Numbered from the stretch's first letter, positions 7,349 through 15,659 are shown. The stretch: DNA of 45,819 bases from Bradyrhizobium sp. in8p8 (GCF_000426845.1 NZ_AUGD01000031.1:1-45819), one strand, 5' to 3'. Notes: a model not told the origin generated them from the letters alone. Translations and numbers: made by a program.

Positions 7349-7534
7349 ATGTACTACGTCGCCGCTGCATTGCTGGGACTGTCGGGACTGTTCTACTCCG
7401 CGGGCCGTCACGAGCTCGGCCAGTTCGGCGCAGACGTCTGCCGCTATGGCAGCACGTTCTGCGACAACCCGGTGCTCGTCTTCGCGGGCGCCGCGCTCGC
7501 CGCCGCCTGGGGCATGTTCGTCAGCGTGAAGTAG
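7349..7534 (+). CDS. Small two-helix membrane protein (61 aa)
   Basis: MYYVAAALLGLSGLFYSAGR and PVLVFAGAALAAAWGMFVSV are two membrane segments joined by a loop with two Cys (VCRYGSTFCDN) that could pair. GGAGAG lies seven bases before the ATG. This is a frequent type of small bradyrhizobial membrane protein with no known role. It stands alone between a terminator and the NRAMP gene. Confidence 0.8.
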   Translation: MYYVAAALLGLSGLFYSAGRHELGQFGADVCRYGSTFCDNPVLVFAGAALAAAWGMFVSVK

Positions 7535-7688
7535 ACCGGCCGCGCCGCCTCATCCCGCACGCAATTTGCCGCTTGCGACAAGCCTCCGAAGGACGCGGGA
7601 TGATTGTTGCGATGATGGCAATCTACCCCTGTTTTGCCCGACGGCACAAACGAATTTAGAATAATCAGAATTCTTGGGCCGGCGGCAG

Positions 7689-7714
7689 GGAACGTTTGTT
7701 CCTTCGCTGACATT
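7689..7714 (+). promoter_or_regulatory. Possible GGAAC promoter or GGAAC/GTTCC operator before the NRAMP gene
   Basis: GGAAC-N17-CATT partly fits the EcfG stress consensus. The first half also forms an inverted repeat GGAAC-GTTT-GTTCC. Both readings place a short leader before the NRAMP start. It cannot be decided from sequence. Confidence 0.3.
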
Positions 7715-7748
7715 TGCTATGAAAGCATCTGCCCTTCGAGGTTCTTTC

Positions 7749-9035
7749 ATGCGCGACGGCGCCCTCACCCCGACGAAATCCGCGCCGACGCTGCTGCAAA
7801 GGCTGGGTCCGGGCCTTGTCACCGGCGCCGCCGACGACGATCCGTCGGGCATCGCCACCTATTCGCAGGCGGGCGCGCAATTCGGCTACGGTCTGCTGTG
7901 GACCGTGTTCCTGACCACGCCGTTCATGATCGCAATCCAGCTCGTCAGCGCGCGGATCGGCCGGGTCACCGGCAAGGGGCTCGCCGCCAACGTCATGCAG
8001 CTCGCGCCGCGCTGGGCCGTCCTGGCACTGATCGCCATGCTCGTGACCGCAAACACGTTCAACATCGCCGCCGACATTGCCGCGATGGCCGAGGCGCTCT
8101 CGCTCGTCATCGGCGGCCTCAACCACGAGCACGCGCTGATTTTCGCCGCCGGCTCGACCCTGCTCCAGGTGTTTTTGCCCTACCGCCGCTATTCGCCGGT
8201 GCTGAAATTTCTCACTTTGGCGCTGTTCGCCTACGTCGCGACCGCCTTCACCGTCGAAATACCCTGGAGCACGGCGCTGCTGGCCGCGGTGTGGCCGAAG
8301 GCGAATGTCAGCGCCGACTATTTGATGATGGTGGTCGCCGTGCTCGGCACCACCATCAGCCCCTATCTGTTTTTCTGGCAGGCCTCGCAGGAGGTCGAGG
8401 AGATGAACCAGGGCAAGCGCGACAAGCCGCTCCGCGACCTCAAGCGCGGCGGCCTGCGCGAGCTCGACCGTATCAAGATGGACACCGTCTGCGGCATGCT
8501 GCTGTCCAACGGCATTGCCTTCTTCATCATCCTGACGACGGCATCGGTCCTCCACGCCGCCGGCGTCACCAGGATCAATTCGGCGACGGAAGCGGCCGAA
8601 GCGCTGCGGCCGCTCGCCGGCGATTTCACCTTCGCCCTGTTCGCGCTCGGCATCATCGGCACCGGCCTGCTTGCCATCCCGGTGCTGGCGGGCTCGGCCG
8701 CCTACGGCGTTGCGGAGATCTTCGGCTGGCGGGCCACGCTGGAAGCGAAGCCGGACGAAGCGGCCGGCTTCTACACCATCATCGCCGCGGCAACCCTGAT
8801 CGGGTTCGGCCTCGGCTTCACGGGGATCGACTCGATCCACATGCTGGTGTGGAGCGCGGTGCTCAACGGCATCGTCGCCGTCCCCATCATGGCCATGATG
8901 ATGCTGATCGTCTCGAGCAGCAACATCATGGGCCGATTCAGGGCCCGCTCATGGTTGATCGGGCTCGGCTGGCTTGGCACCGCGCTGATGGGGCTGGCAG
9001 TCCTCGCCCTGCTCGGCTCGTCCCTGATTGGCTGA
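7749..9035 (+). CDS. NRAMP-family divalent metal transporter, atypical metal site (428 aa)
   Basis: Eleven or so hydrophobic segments fill an NRAMP fold in the inner membrane. The TM1 metal motif, DPGN in canonical MntH, reads D31-P-S-G here in GAADDDPSGIATY. The TM6 Met-Pro-His motif is replaced by T202-I-S-P in GTTISPYLFFWQASQEVEE. This fits the NRAMP-related branch thought to carry ions other than Mn2+/Fe2+, such as Mg2+, so calling it mntH would be unsafe. The ATG was chosen because GAGG lies seven bases upstream; an ATG ten codons earlier lacks a ribosome binding site. It stands alone on the plus strand before an enolase-superfamily gene. Confidence 0.88.
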   Translation: MRDGALTPTKSAPTLLQRLGPGLVTGAADDDPSGIATYSQAGAQFGYGLLWTVFLTTPFMIAIQLVSARIGRVTGKGLAANVMQLAPRWAVLALIAMLVTANTFNIAADIAAMAEALSLVIGGLNHEHALIFAAGSTLLQVFLPYRRYSPVLKFLTLALFAYVATAFTVEIPWSTALLAAVWPKANVSADYLMMVVAVLGTTISPYLFFWQASQEVEEMNQGKRDKPLRDLKRGGLRELDRIKMDTVCGMLLSNGIAFFIILTTASVLHAAGVTRINSATEAAEALRPLAGDFTFALFALGIIGTGLLAIPVLAGSAAYGVAEIFGWRATLEAKPDEAAGFYTIIAAATLIGFGLGFTGIDSIHMLVWSAVLNGIVAVPIMAMMMLIVSSSNIMGRFRARSWLIGLGWLGTALMGLAVLALLGSSLIG

Positions 9036-9176
9036 CGAGCCCGGCGAGCGCGGAAACGCGCTGCCCAGCTCTCCTTCGCTACACCCTTCCCGGCAGTCCT
9101 CGCTTGCCCTAAACAATGCGGCCAGGGCCCGGCATGAGATCGGGCCACAAGAAGCCGCCGGGCGACAGGGAGCGAC

Positions 9177-10391
9177 ATGACCGGATCATCAAAAGCAACG
9201 AACATCGAGATTCTGGCCTGCGACGCCGGCTGGAGAAACTATCACTTCGTCAAGCTGACGACCGAAGACGGCATCGTCGGCTGGAGCGAGTTCGACGAGG
9301 GCTTCGGCTCGCCCGGCGTCGGCGCCGCGATCCAGCGCCTCTCTGCCCGGGTGATCGGTCAGAACGTCTTCCAGCACGAGCGCATCTTTGCCGAACTGTT
9401 CGCGGCGACGCGTCCCGCCGCGGGCGGCGTGGTGGCGCAGGCGCTCGGTGCGATCGAGAATGCGTTGCTGGACGCCAAGGCGAAATCGCTCGGCGTCCCC
9501 TGCTACGAGCTGCTCGGCGGCAAGATCCGCGACCGTGTCAGGGTCTACTGGTCGCATTGCGCCACTTGGCGGATCAATCACCCCTCCTGGTACAAGCCGC
9601 CGATCGAAAGTCTCGACGGCGTCAAGGCCATGGGGCGCGAGGTGCGCGAGAAGAAGTTCACCGCGCTCAAGACCAACATCTTCTCCTATGACGAGGGCAG
9701 GCCGACCGGCTGGCGTCCCGGCTTCGGCTCACCGTTCGCGCCCGAGATCAACGTCGACCGCAAGATCCTGCGCGACCTGCACATGCATCTGGAGGCGATC
9801 CGCGACGGTGCCGGCCCCGATGTCGACATCCTGCTGGACTGCAACTTCAACGCCAAGACCGAAGGCTATCTGAAGATCCTGCGCACCATTGCCGATATCG
9901 ACATGTTCTGGGTCGAGATCGACAGCTTCAATCCGGAGGCGCTCGGCTATATCCGCAGGCAGAGCCCGCATCCGATCTCGTCGTGCGAGACGCTGCTCTC
10001 CTTGCGCGAATTCCTGCCCTATTTTCACGCGCAGGCCATGGACGTCGCGATCATCGACACACCGTGGAACGGCGTCTGGCAATCCATGAAGATCGCTGCC
10101 GCCGCCGAGGCGTTCGAGGTCAACGTCGCCCCGCATAATTTCTACGGCCATCTCTGCTCGATGATGAACGCGCATTTCTGTGCGGCAGTGCCGAACCTGC
10201 GCATCATGGAGATCGACATCGATCGTCTGTCCTGGGATCGCGAGTTGTTCACGCACGAGCCTGATATCAGGGACGGCCATCTGATCGTCCCGGACCGGCC
10301 CGGCTGGGGCACCGAGCCCAACGAGGAAGCCTTGCGCGCGCATCCGCCGAAGACGAGCGGCGGGCTGCTGAATTACGGCCGCAAGAGCTGA
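9177..10391 (+). CDS. Enolase-superfamily (mandelate racemase/MLE) dehydratase (404 aa)
   Basis: The protein has the capping domain (1-130) and TIM barrel of the superfamily. Metal ligands are D221 (LLDCNFNA), E247 (WVEIDSF) and E271 (SSCETLL). K165 (ALKTNIF) and H320 (APHNFYGHL) are positioned like acid/base residues. The family abstracts the alpha proton of carboxylates, and many members dehydrate sugar acids; the substrate here cannot be named from sequence. GGGAG lies five bases before the ATG. No sugar transporter or aldolase is next to it, so context does not help. Confidence 0.88.
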   Translation: MTGSSKATNIEILACDAGWRNYHFVKLTTEDGIVGWSEFDEGFGSPGVGAAIQRLSARVIGQNVFQHERIFAELFAATRPAAGGVVAQALGAIENALLDAKAKSLGVPCYELLGGKIRDRVRVYWSHCATWRINHPSWYKPPIESLDGVKAMGREVREKKFTALKTNIFSYDEGRPTGWRPGFGSPFAPEINVDRKILRDLHMHLEAIRDGAGPDVDILLDCNFNAKTEGYLKILRTIADIDMFWVEIDSFNPEALGYIRRQSPHPISSCETLLSLREFLPYFHAQAMDVAIIDTPWNGVWQSMKIAAAAEAFEVNVAPHNFYGHLCSMMNAHFCAAVPNLRIMEIDIDRLSWDRELFTHEPDIRDGHLIVPDRPGWGTEPNEEALRAHPPKTSGGLLNYGRKS

Positions 10392-10395
10392 GACG

Positions 10396-10677
10396 CTACG
10401 GCGTCACGGGATTGACGGTCGGGGACGTCTTGGGCCCCGGCCGCGCCGGTTCGACCGACGACTTCGGATTGGTCGGAAGCACCTTCGCGCCCGCGGCCCG
10501 GGCCGCTTCGCCCGTGGTCGCATACATTGCCACATGGGCCGGCTGCGTCTTGGCGCGGCTCCACGGCCCGTGGTCGACGATCAGCATTGCCGCAATCGTC
10601 ACGCCCGCCACGATCAGCGCGATCACGCCGGGATGGCGGAGGGCGGCAGAGATGGAGCTGGCGAAGCGATTGGTCAT
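10396..10677 (-). CDS. Single-pass membrane hypothetical protein (93 aa)
   Basis: MTNRFASSISAALRHPGVIA leads into one transmembrane helix (VIALIVAGVTIAAMLIV), followed by a Pro/Lys/Ala-rich tail (KVLPTNPKSSVEPARPGPKT) probably in the periplasm. No enzymatic motif. It is convergent with the enolase-family gene, with four bases between the stops. The ribosome binding site is weak. Function unknown. Confidence 0.7.
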   Translation of the reverse strand: MTNRFASSISAALRHPGVIALIVAGVTIAAMLIVDHGPWSRAKTQPAHVAMYATTGEAARAAGAKVLPTNPKSSVEPARPGPKTSPTVNPVTP

Positions 10678-10817
10678 CGAAGAGTCCGCTATTTCCTATC
10701 CCAGATTAATTCAATAGCGGCCGGCGGGTTCCGCACTCTCGGCTGGTTCCCTGGCAGCGCGCGACCGCCGGTCGCGCTCGCGCACTGCTCAGCGTCAGCC
10801 AATGAGGCTGCAAGATG

Positions 10818-13800
10818 TCAAATCAGCAGATCATGGGGCGCAGATGGAATGCCGGGATGCGAACCATGATGACCGTCGCGGGCCCCGTGCTCGTCCAGCG
10901 CATGCGGCATCACTTCATCTTCCTGACTGAGCGCAGCGTGCGGTTTATGAACCTCGTCAGGCTCTGCGAGGGTGATGAGCGTGGAAGAAGCTGCCCCGTC
11001 GTCGAAGCGGAACACCTGATCGATGCCGCCGAGCGCGGGCGCGGATTCTGATGCCGCTACACCGGAATGTGCATCGCGCTGCGAATTGCTCTGGTCCGCG
11101 CTGTTGGTTGCGATGCTCGCGCCTGCATCCGCTCCTTTGGCCGAGCTTGAATGGCTCGGATTGCCGTGTTCGGCGCCGCTGGGTTCTGCCGTCTTCACGG
11201 CTCCCGGCGAACCGTCTTGAGGATGCCCATTGTCGTTCCCAATGCCGCCGCCGGATTTGGGCTTGGCTTCGGCGATCTCCAACGCCCCCGCCTTTGCAGA
11301 CTCCGGCTCTGCCGCGTGCTGTGAATGGCCGTGCTCCATGTCGCCAGCATTTGCGTCGCCCTTGCCCGCTTCCGATCCTTTTGCAGAAGCCGAGCGGCCC
11401 GAATGACCGTGCTCGGCCTCGCCGGACTCTGCCGTCTTCGCTGCTCCTGGCGGACTGTCCGGAGCCTGGGATTGGTGCTCATGGTCATTCCCGGTGCCGT
11501 TGCCGGGTTTCAACTTGACCTCGGCCATCTCCGCAGCCCCCGCCTTTGCAGACCCCGGCTCCGCAGGATGCTGTGAGTGCCCGTGCTCCGTGTCACCACC
11601 ACCTGTCCCGCTCTTGCTTGCTTCCGCTCCTTTGGCGGAAGCCGAGTGGCCCGAATGACCGTGCTCGATGCCGCCGGACTCTGCCGTCTTCTCTGCTCCT
11701 CGGGGACTGTCTAGAGCCTGGGAATAGTGTTCATGGTCGTTGCCGACACCTTTGCCGGGTTTGGACTTGGCTTCGGTGATGCCTGCGTCCGCCGCCTTTG
11801 CAGACGACGGCTCCGCACCGTGCTGTGAGTGGCCGCGGCCCGCCTTGTCATCCGGTGCGACGCTCGGTTCGGCGGCCTCAGCCGCTTTCGACCCTTTTGC
11901 AGAATTTGCATGGCCTGAATTGCCGTGCTCGGCGCCTGGTCCTTTTGTCTTCGCTGCCTTTGGCGGATCGTCTGGGGCCTGCGAATGCTGCTCATTGCCA
12001 TGACCGACACCGTTGCCGGGTTTTGAATCCGCCTGCGCCATCTCTGCCTTTGTCGAACCTGGCGCTGCAGTATGCTCAGGGTTGCCGCCGCCGATGCCGG
12101 CGCCCGTGCCGAAGCCTGGTTGGGCCGTGTCGTTCTGCTTCGTCGACGGAACGCCGGCGTTCGAATTCATCGGCTCATTCTTCGCGGAGAAATTCTCCGC
12201 GGCCGGGGTCGCCGCGCTATGACCAGGCGGGGTTGATGATCCGTATGCCGACACACCGGAAGGACCGGTGCTCTCCTCCGTTGCATCCGCCGAGCCGCTC
12301 GTTGCGGCGCCGGACTTTGCCGCTGTCCCCGAGCCGATCCGAACGGCTGCGAATTGGAAGCTGAAGCCGTCATCGGCCAAAGCGCTCCAAACGTCGGCCG
12401 TCGCGAGCGAATCCTCGCTCGCGTGGCCGCTGCTCGCACTCACAGCGGTCTCATCGGTTGAGGCCGGCATCAGCGCTTGTTCGAGTTGCTCCAAGGTGGC
12501 TGCATGGACGCCGCCCTCTGTTTGCTGAGCGAAGTCCGCCTCGGCAACGGCCACGATTCCCTGCAGATGGACCTCCACGAGGCTGCGATCCCCGACATCG
12601 AGCACACGATCGGTCGGATTCACATAGACGATCGTCTCGTTGCGTTCGGAATCGTAGACCCAGGCGAGGGTATGTGGCGGAATGGATTTCGGCGCCGCCG
12701 TCAGATGCAGCCAGGCCAGCGCTCCGAATGCTGCGAGATTGAGCCTGCCGGGGCCGGACGTGGAATCCAGCACCAGCTCGGCGGCGTTGGACTTGGACTC
12801 GATCGGGGAATGATTGACAACGTGTTCAACGTTGCCTCCCATCGGTTGATCGCGGCCAAATCCGGCCGGGCCTGCATCGTGATCGGAGTCCAACAAGCCG
12901 ACAGGTTTTTGAACATTGTGACCAGGGACATCCGGGCCCGCTTGGCTCTGAACGCTGTCCTGCGCGATGTCGCTTGCAATGGTCACGGAACCGGAATGCC
13001 GACCGGCATCATGGGGAAGCACATCCGACGCGGAGTTGCCCCCGTGATTGCCCTCGACATGGGTGATCGCGGCCAAGCCTGTGGTCGCATTCTCTCCGCC
13101 GATGGCCAGAAGGGTGTCTACGGATCCTTGATCCAGCTCATGCGCCTTGGCCTGATCGGGATCCTGCAGCGCGAAGATCAGCGCGCCGGCGACAGCGGCG
13201 AAGGCGCCATATCCGCCTTGCGGCGACATCGGACTGGAGGCGAATGGCGGGAATTGGTGTTTCGGAGCCGGCTCATCGCCAGCCGGCGTATCGTTGATTC
13301 CTCGCAGCAAGAGTCCAGGAAGATTGGGCGAGATCGATCCGACAGGATCGACATCCTTCCACGGTTTCGAGACGATAAATTGCTCGGCTGCGCGTAGTGC
13401 TTCCATCGCCGCCGCCGGGTTGGGGACCTGGTTCGCCCTCGCAAAAAAGTCCTTCTCGCTGAACGCCGACGTCGCGTCGGATTGCGAGAGGATGAGACGC
13501 TGGAGAATGGCCTTCTTCCAAACCTCATACAAGGCGTGCTCGCCCGCGTGGCCAACGTGGCTATCGGCCTGGGAGATGCCGTTCGCTTCCGAGGCCTTGA
13601 GCTCATCCGCAATTGTGAACGCCAGGAAGGCCAATGCGAGCGCGCCGAGGCCCGACGTGCGTTGCAGCAATGCGATGGTCGCGAGCACGGTTCGGTTGGT
13701 GATCTCGAGCTTCTGGAAAATGTTGTAGAGGTGGACCTTGACCGTCCCTTGTGAAACGTTCAGCTCGCGCGCAATCTCCTTGTTCGACATTCCCTCCGAC

Positions 13801-14348
13801 ACGAGCCGCGCAATTTGACGTTCTCGATCCGTCAACAGCGTCAGCATCTTTTCGATTTTGCCGTCCTCGGCGGCATTCTCGACCGGCGAGAGATCCCGGT
13901 GCTGCAGCGACACACCGCTCTTTGCCATCAGCCTCAGGGAGCGCAGCATGGTGACCGGGGCGGCATACTTGGAAATTGCGCTACAGGTGCCGGCAGCAAT
14001 CGCCGCGGTCAGACCGGCATCGGACTCCGTAAAGAACACCAGCCGCGTGGAGAGCTTCTCGGCTCCTGCAATCGCCAGGATTTCATTTGCGGTCAGATCC
14101 GGCAGGGCATCGCCAATCAACGCGACGTCGGGTGCCAATTTTCGAATGGCTTCGAGACAGCTCGCGCCATCGCTGGACGATGCGACAACGTCAAAATCCT
14201 GCTGTGTCCCGAGTACCGACTTCAAACCCTGCAGGACCATCGGTTGCCGATCGACGATCACAAGCCGGATGGGGTTGGGTATCCCTTGCCTGGCGGACGC
14301 GTCCAACATCGACTTTGCCTCGACCCGGTCCTCTATGTCCTTCGGCAT
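10818..14348 (-). CDS. Receiver-LuxR regulator fused to hydrophobic segments and 4x84-aa His-rich repeats (1176 aa)
   Basis: Residues 28-148 form a receiver domain (IRLVIVDRQPMVLQGLKSVL). Residues 168-228 are a LuxR/FixJ helix-turn-helix (LLTDRERQIARLVSEGMSNK, EIARELNVSQGTVKVHLYNI). Response regulators normally end there, at about 230. Here a hydrophobic stretch follows at once (231-248, GLGALALAFLAFTIA), with others near 378-394 and 535-552, then low-complexity sequence. Residues 765-1100 are four tandem repeats of exactly 84 residues containing EHGHSGHSASAKG and EHGHSQH. A C-terminal segment has VFRFDDGAASSTLITL. The receiver is degenerate: the position four before Pro in LIGDALPDL is G79 instead of Asp, and the acidic pair reads VDRQ. 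So phosphorylation is doubtful. It is divergent from NTF2-like paralogue 2. I know no named family with this architecture. Confidence 0.85.
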   Translation of the reverse strand: MPKDIEDRVEAKSMLDASARQGIPNPIRLVIVDRQPMVLQGLKSVLGTQQDFDVVASSSDGASCLEAIRKLAPDVALIGDALPDLTANEILAIAGAEKLSTRLVFFTESDAGLTAAIAAGTCSAISKYAAPVTMLRSLRLMAKSGVSLQHRDLSPVENAAEDGKIEKMLTLLTDRERQIARLVSEGMSNKEIARELNVSQGTVKVHLYNIFQKLEITNRTVLATIALLQRTSGLGALALAFLAFTIADELKASEANGISQADSHVGHAGEHALYEVWKKAILQRLILSQSDATSAFSEKDFFARANQVPNPAAAMEALRAAEQFIVSKPWKDVDPVGSISPNLPGLLLRGINDTPAGDEPAPKHQFPPFASSPMSPQGGYGAFAAVAGALIFALQDPDQAKAHELDQGSVDTLLAIGGENATTGLAAITHVEGNHGGNSASDVLPHDAGRHSGSVTIASDIAQDSVQSQAGPDVPGHNVQKPVGLLDSDHDAGPAGFGRDQPMGGNVEHVVNHSPIESKSNAAELVLDSTSGPGRLNLAAFGALAWLHLTAAPKSIPPHTLAWVYDSERNETIVYVNPTDRVLDVGDRSLVEVHLQGIVAVAEADFAQQTEGGVHAATLEQLEQALMPASTDETAVSASSGHASEDSLATADVWSALADDGFSFQFAAVRIGSGTAAKSGAATSGSADATEESTGPSGVSAYGSSTPPGHSAATPAAENFSAKNEPMNSNAGVPSTKQNDTAQPGFGTGAGIGGGNPEHTAAPGSTKAEMAQADSKPGNGVGHGNEQHSQAPDDPPKAAKTKGPGAEHGNSGHANSAKGSKAAEAAEPSVAPDDKAGRGHSQHGAEPSSAKAADAGITEAKSKPGKGVGNDHEHYSQALDSPRGAEKTAESGGIEHGHSGHSASAKGAEASKSGTGGGDTEHGHSQHPAEPGSAKAGAAEMAEVKLKPGNGTGNDHEHQSQAPDSPPGAAKTAESGEAEHGHSGRSASAKGSEAGKGDANAGDMEHGHSQHAAEPESAKAGALEIAEAKPKSGGGIGNDNGHPQDGSPGAVKTAEPSGAEHGNPSHSSSAKGADAGASIATNSADQSNSQRDAHSGVAASESAPALGGIDQVFRFDDGAASSTLITLAEPDEVHKPHAALSQEDEVMPHALDEHGARDGHHGSHPGIPSAPHDLLI
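11049..12056 (-). repeat. Four in-frame tandem repeats of 252 bp (84 aa)
   Basis: Inside the LuxR fusion gene the repeats begin at STKAEM, SAKAADAG, SAKAGAAE and SAKAGALE, and each is exactly 84 codons. Repeats 2 and 3 are most alike; 1 and 4 have diverged. Shared blocks are SKPGxGxGNDHEH, SQAxDSPxGAxKTAES, EHGHSGHSASAKG and EHGHSQHxAEP. The conserved length with diverged sequence suggests selection on spacing. Confidence 0.9.
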
Positions 14349-14378
14349 ATGGCCGTGGCCGGGTGGGATACTAAAATA

Positions 14379-14392
14379 AAATCAATCGATTT
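14379..14392. promoter_or_regulatory. Inverted repeat between the LuxR fusion and NTF2-like paralogue 2
   Basis: AAATC-AATC-GATTT lies in an 86-base AT-richer gap between the two divergent starts. It is a candidate operator for either gene; arms are only five bases, so chance is possible. Confidence 0.3.
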
Positions 14393-14434
14393 GGTTCCCA
14401 CCTGACTCAGTTTGGACGGTACAAAGTGACAAAT

Positions 14435-14761
14435 ATGTCGTTTGACCCGATGGCCGTTGCGGTCGATTGGCTTGACGCCTACCGCGCGGGTGATCTCGAG
14501 ACCATCATGGAACTTCATGCCGACGATGCCGTGGTGCACTGCGGCTGCTCCGGCGCCCAAACCATCACCGGCCGGGAGGCACTTCGTGCCTATTGGATCG
14601 ATCGTCTCCAGAACTTTCCGGCGGGTACCTTGGACGACCTCAATCCCTCCGACAACGGGACGGTTATCTCCTATGTCACCAGCACGGGCGTCATGAGCGC
14701 GCTTTTGGCGTTTGATGCCGTCGGCAGGATCAAGCTGCTGGACTGCAGTCCCTTGCAATAA
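14435..14761 (+). CDS. NTF2/SnoaL-like protein, paralogue 2 (108 aa)
   Basis: MSFDPMAVAVDWLDAYRAGD and REALRAYWIDRLQNFPAGTL give the NTF2-like cone fold. It is a clear paralogue of the gene at 4726-5052, with near-identical N-termini. A GTG three codons upstream is an alternative start, but ATG matches the paralogue. It is divergent from the LuxR fusion gene with 86 bases between starts, so the two may share control. Ligand or reaction unknown. Confidence 0.8.
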   Translation: MSFDPMAVAVDWLDAYRAGDLETIMELHADDAVVHCGCSGAQTITGREALRAYWIDRLQNFPAGTLDDLNPSDNGTVISYVTSTGVMSALLAFDAVGRIKLLDCSPLQ

Positions 14762-14942
14762 GGCGGTGCCATCCGAGTCTGCAGGAGGAGCGCGCCGGCG
14801 TTGCGGTGCAAGGCTGGCATTGCCCATTGTTCATTGAGCGAACATCTCGTCCGCAGCCGTCGGTGCGTTTTGAAGCTGATTGCGGGGGGTGGAGACTCTC
14901 GGGGTTTGAGCCGCAAGCTTGGGCTCCCCGGTGTGGCCGCCA

Positions 14943-15071
14943 CTAGCTCCCGAACATGATGCGCAAGGCGATCACGATGACCGCCGAGATGAGAAACGAA
15001 ATCGCGAGCAGCGTCCAACTCGGCCTTGTGCTTCCGCGAGCCACGCGTGCAACGAGCATTTTCATGTTCAT
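14943..15071 (-). CDS. Tiny membrane protein (42 aa), coupled to the upstream gene
   Basis: MNMKMLVARVARGSTRPSWT leads into one transmembrane helix (LLAISFLISAVIVIALRIMF), with a positively charged N-terminus favouring the cytoplasm. Its ATG overlaps the stop of the 69-residue gene as TGATG, the usual sign of translational reinitiation, which also explains the lack of its own ribosome binding site. Function unknown. Confidence 0.6.
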   Translation of the reverse strand: MNMKMLVARVARGSTRPSWTLLAISFLISAVIVIALRIMFGS

Positions 15072-15280
15072 CAACATTCATCGCTGGGAAGTCGATGCAA
15101 GTAGGCTATCCCGAAGCTGGCGAGTTCCTCGGCATCGCTTTCGCGCTCTTCCCCTCTCCTGTGCAGGTGGCGTTCCAGCAGGCATCGCCGGCTGTCGAAC
15201 GCGTCGACATCAGGATGCTGCGCCCGGTACACTGTCCAGGCGGTCTCCGCGGCGTTCTTCAAGACGGCATCGTCGACCAC
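15071..15280 (-). CDS. Small conserved hypothetical protein (69 aa)
   Basis: VVDDAVLKNAAETAWTVYRA, then SRRCLLERHLHRR and EELASFGIAYLHRLPSDEC, is a small soluble family I recognise from bradyrhizobia (A...W.VYR...P.VDAFDSRRC.LERH...G..D.EEL..FGIAYL.RL). The GTG start has GGAG seven bases upstream. The frame stays open further upstream, but that extension has repeat-like, non-protein composition. It is coupled to the tiny membrane protein downstream. Function unknown. Confidence 0.65.
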   Translation of the reverse strand: MVDDAVLKNAAETAWTVYRAQHPDVDAFDSRRCLLERHLHRRGEERESDAEELASFGIAYLHRLPSDEC

Positions 15281-15576
15281 GCTTGCTCTCCGAAGGCCGG
15301 ATCCATCCGTGCCAACTCTAAGGCGCTCCAGAAGGTTTCCTATTTTTCCCGATTCCGGTGACGGAACGCGCCGACGAGACCAAGCATGATGGGCCAACGC
15401 TTGCTCGCTGGAACGACGGAGGTGCGCTCCCTCTCCCGCTTGCGCAGAGCTATCGCACATGACCTTTCGGAACTGCCTGAGCAAGCGCCTCGTCCGCCGA
15501 GACGACCGCGTCGCGGTCTCCTCGGGATGAGGCTAAGTGGCACCGCGCTCACTGAAGCTGCTGCCGCGCACGTGGT

Positions 15577-15616
15577 CCTCATCCTGAGGGCCGCCGGAGG
15601 CGGGCGTCTCGAAGGA
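15577..15616. repeat. REP-like bradyrhizobial palindromic element
   Basis: CCTCATCCTGAGG, then GCCGCCGGAGGC, then CGTCTCGAAGGA is the layout of a short intergenic repeat I know from Bradyrhizobium and Rhodopseudomonas genomes. The internal dyads (CCTCAtcCTGAGG; GCCgccgGAGGC) would fold as hairpins in RNA. Confidence 0.6.
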
Positions 15617-15659
15617 GGGTTGCACGCGAGCTTCCCGCCGCGTTTCCGCATATGCGATT

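Noticed and set aside
6444..7370. 308-residue minus-strand frame over the stress-protein gene
   Set aside because: It is the antisense of a well-supported gene with Arg/Ala/Gly-biased composition and no ribosome binding site.
7634..9112. Long frames in other phases over the NRAMP gene (492 aa plus, 391 aa minus)
   Set aside because: Compositions are Arg/His/Gln-rich shadows of a GC-rich membrane protein gene.
11049..12056. Direct repeats suggesting a CRISPR or satellite
   Set aside because: The repeats are in-frame 84-codon protein repeats.
12477..13397. 306-residue plus-strand frame antisense to the LuxR fusion gene
   Set aside because: The LuxR and receiver motifs on the minus strand are clear. 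The plus frame has no recognisable motif.
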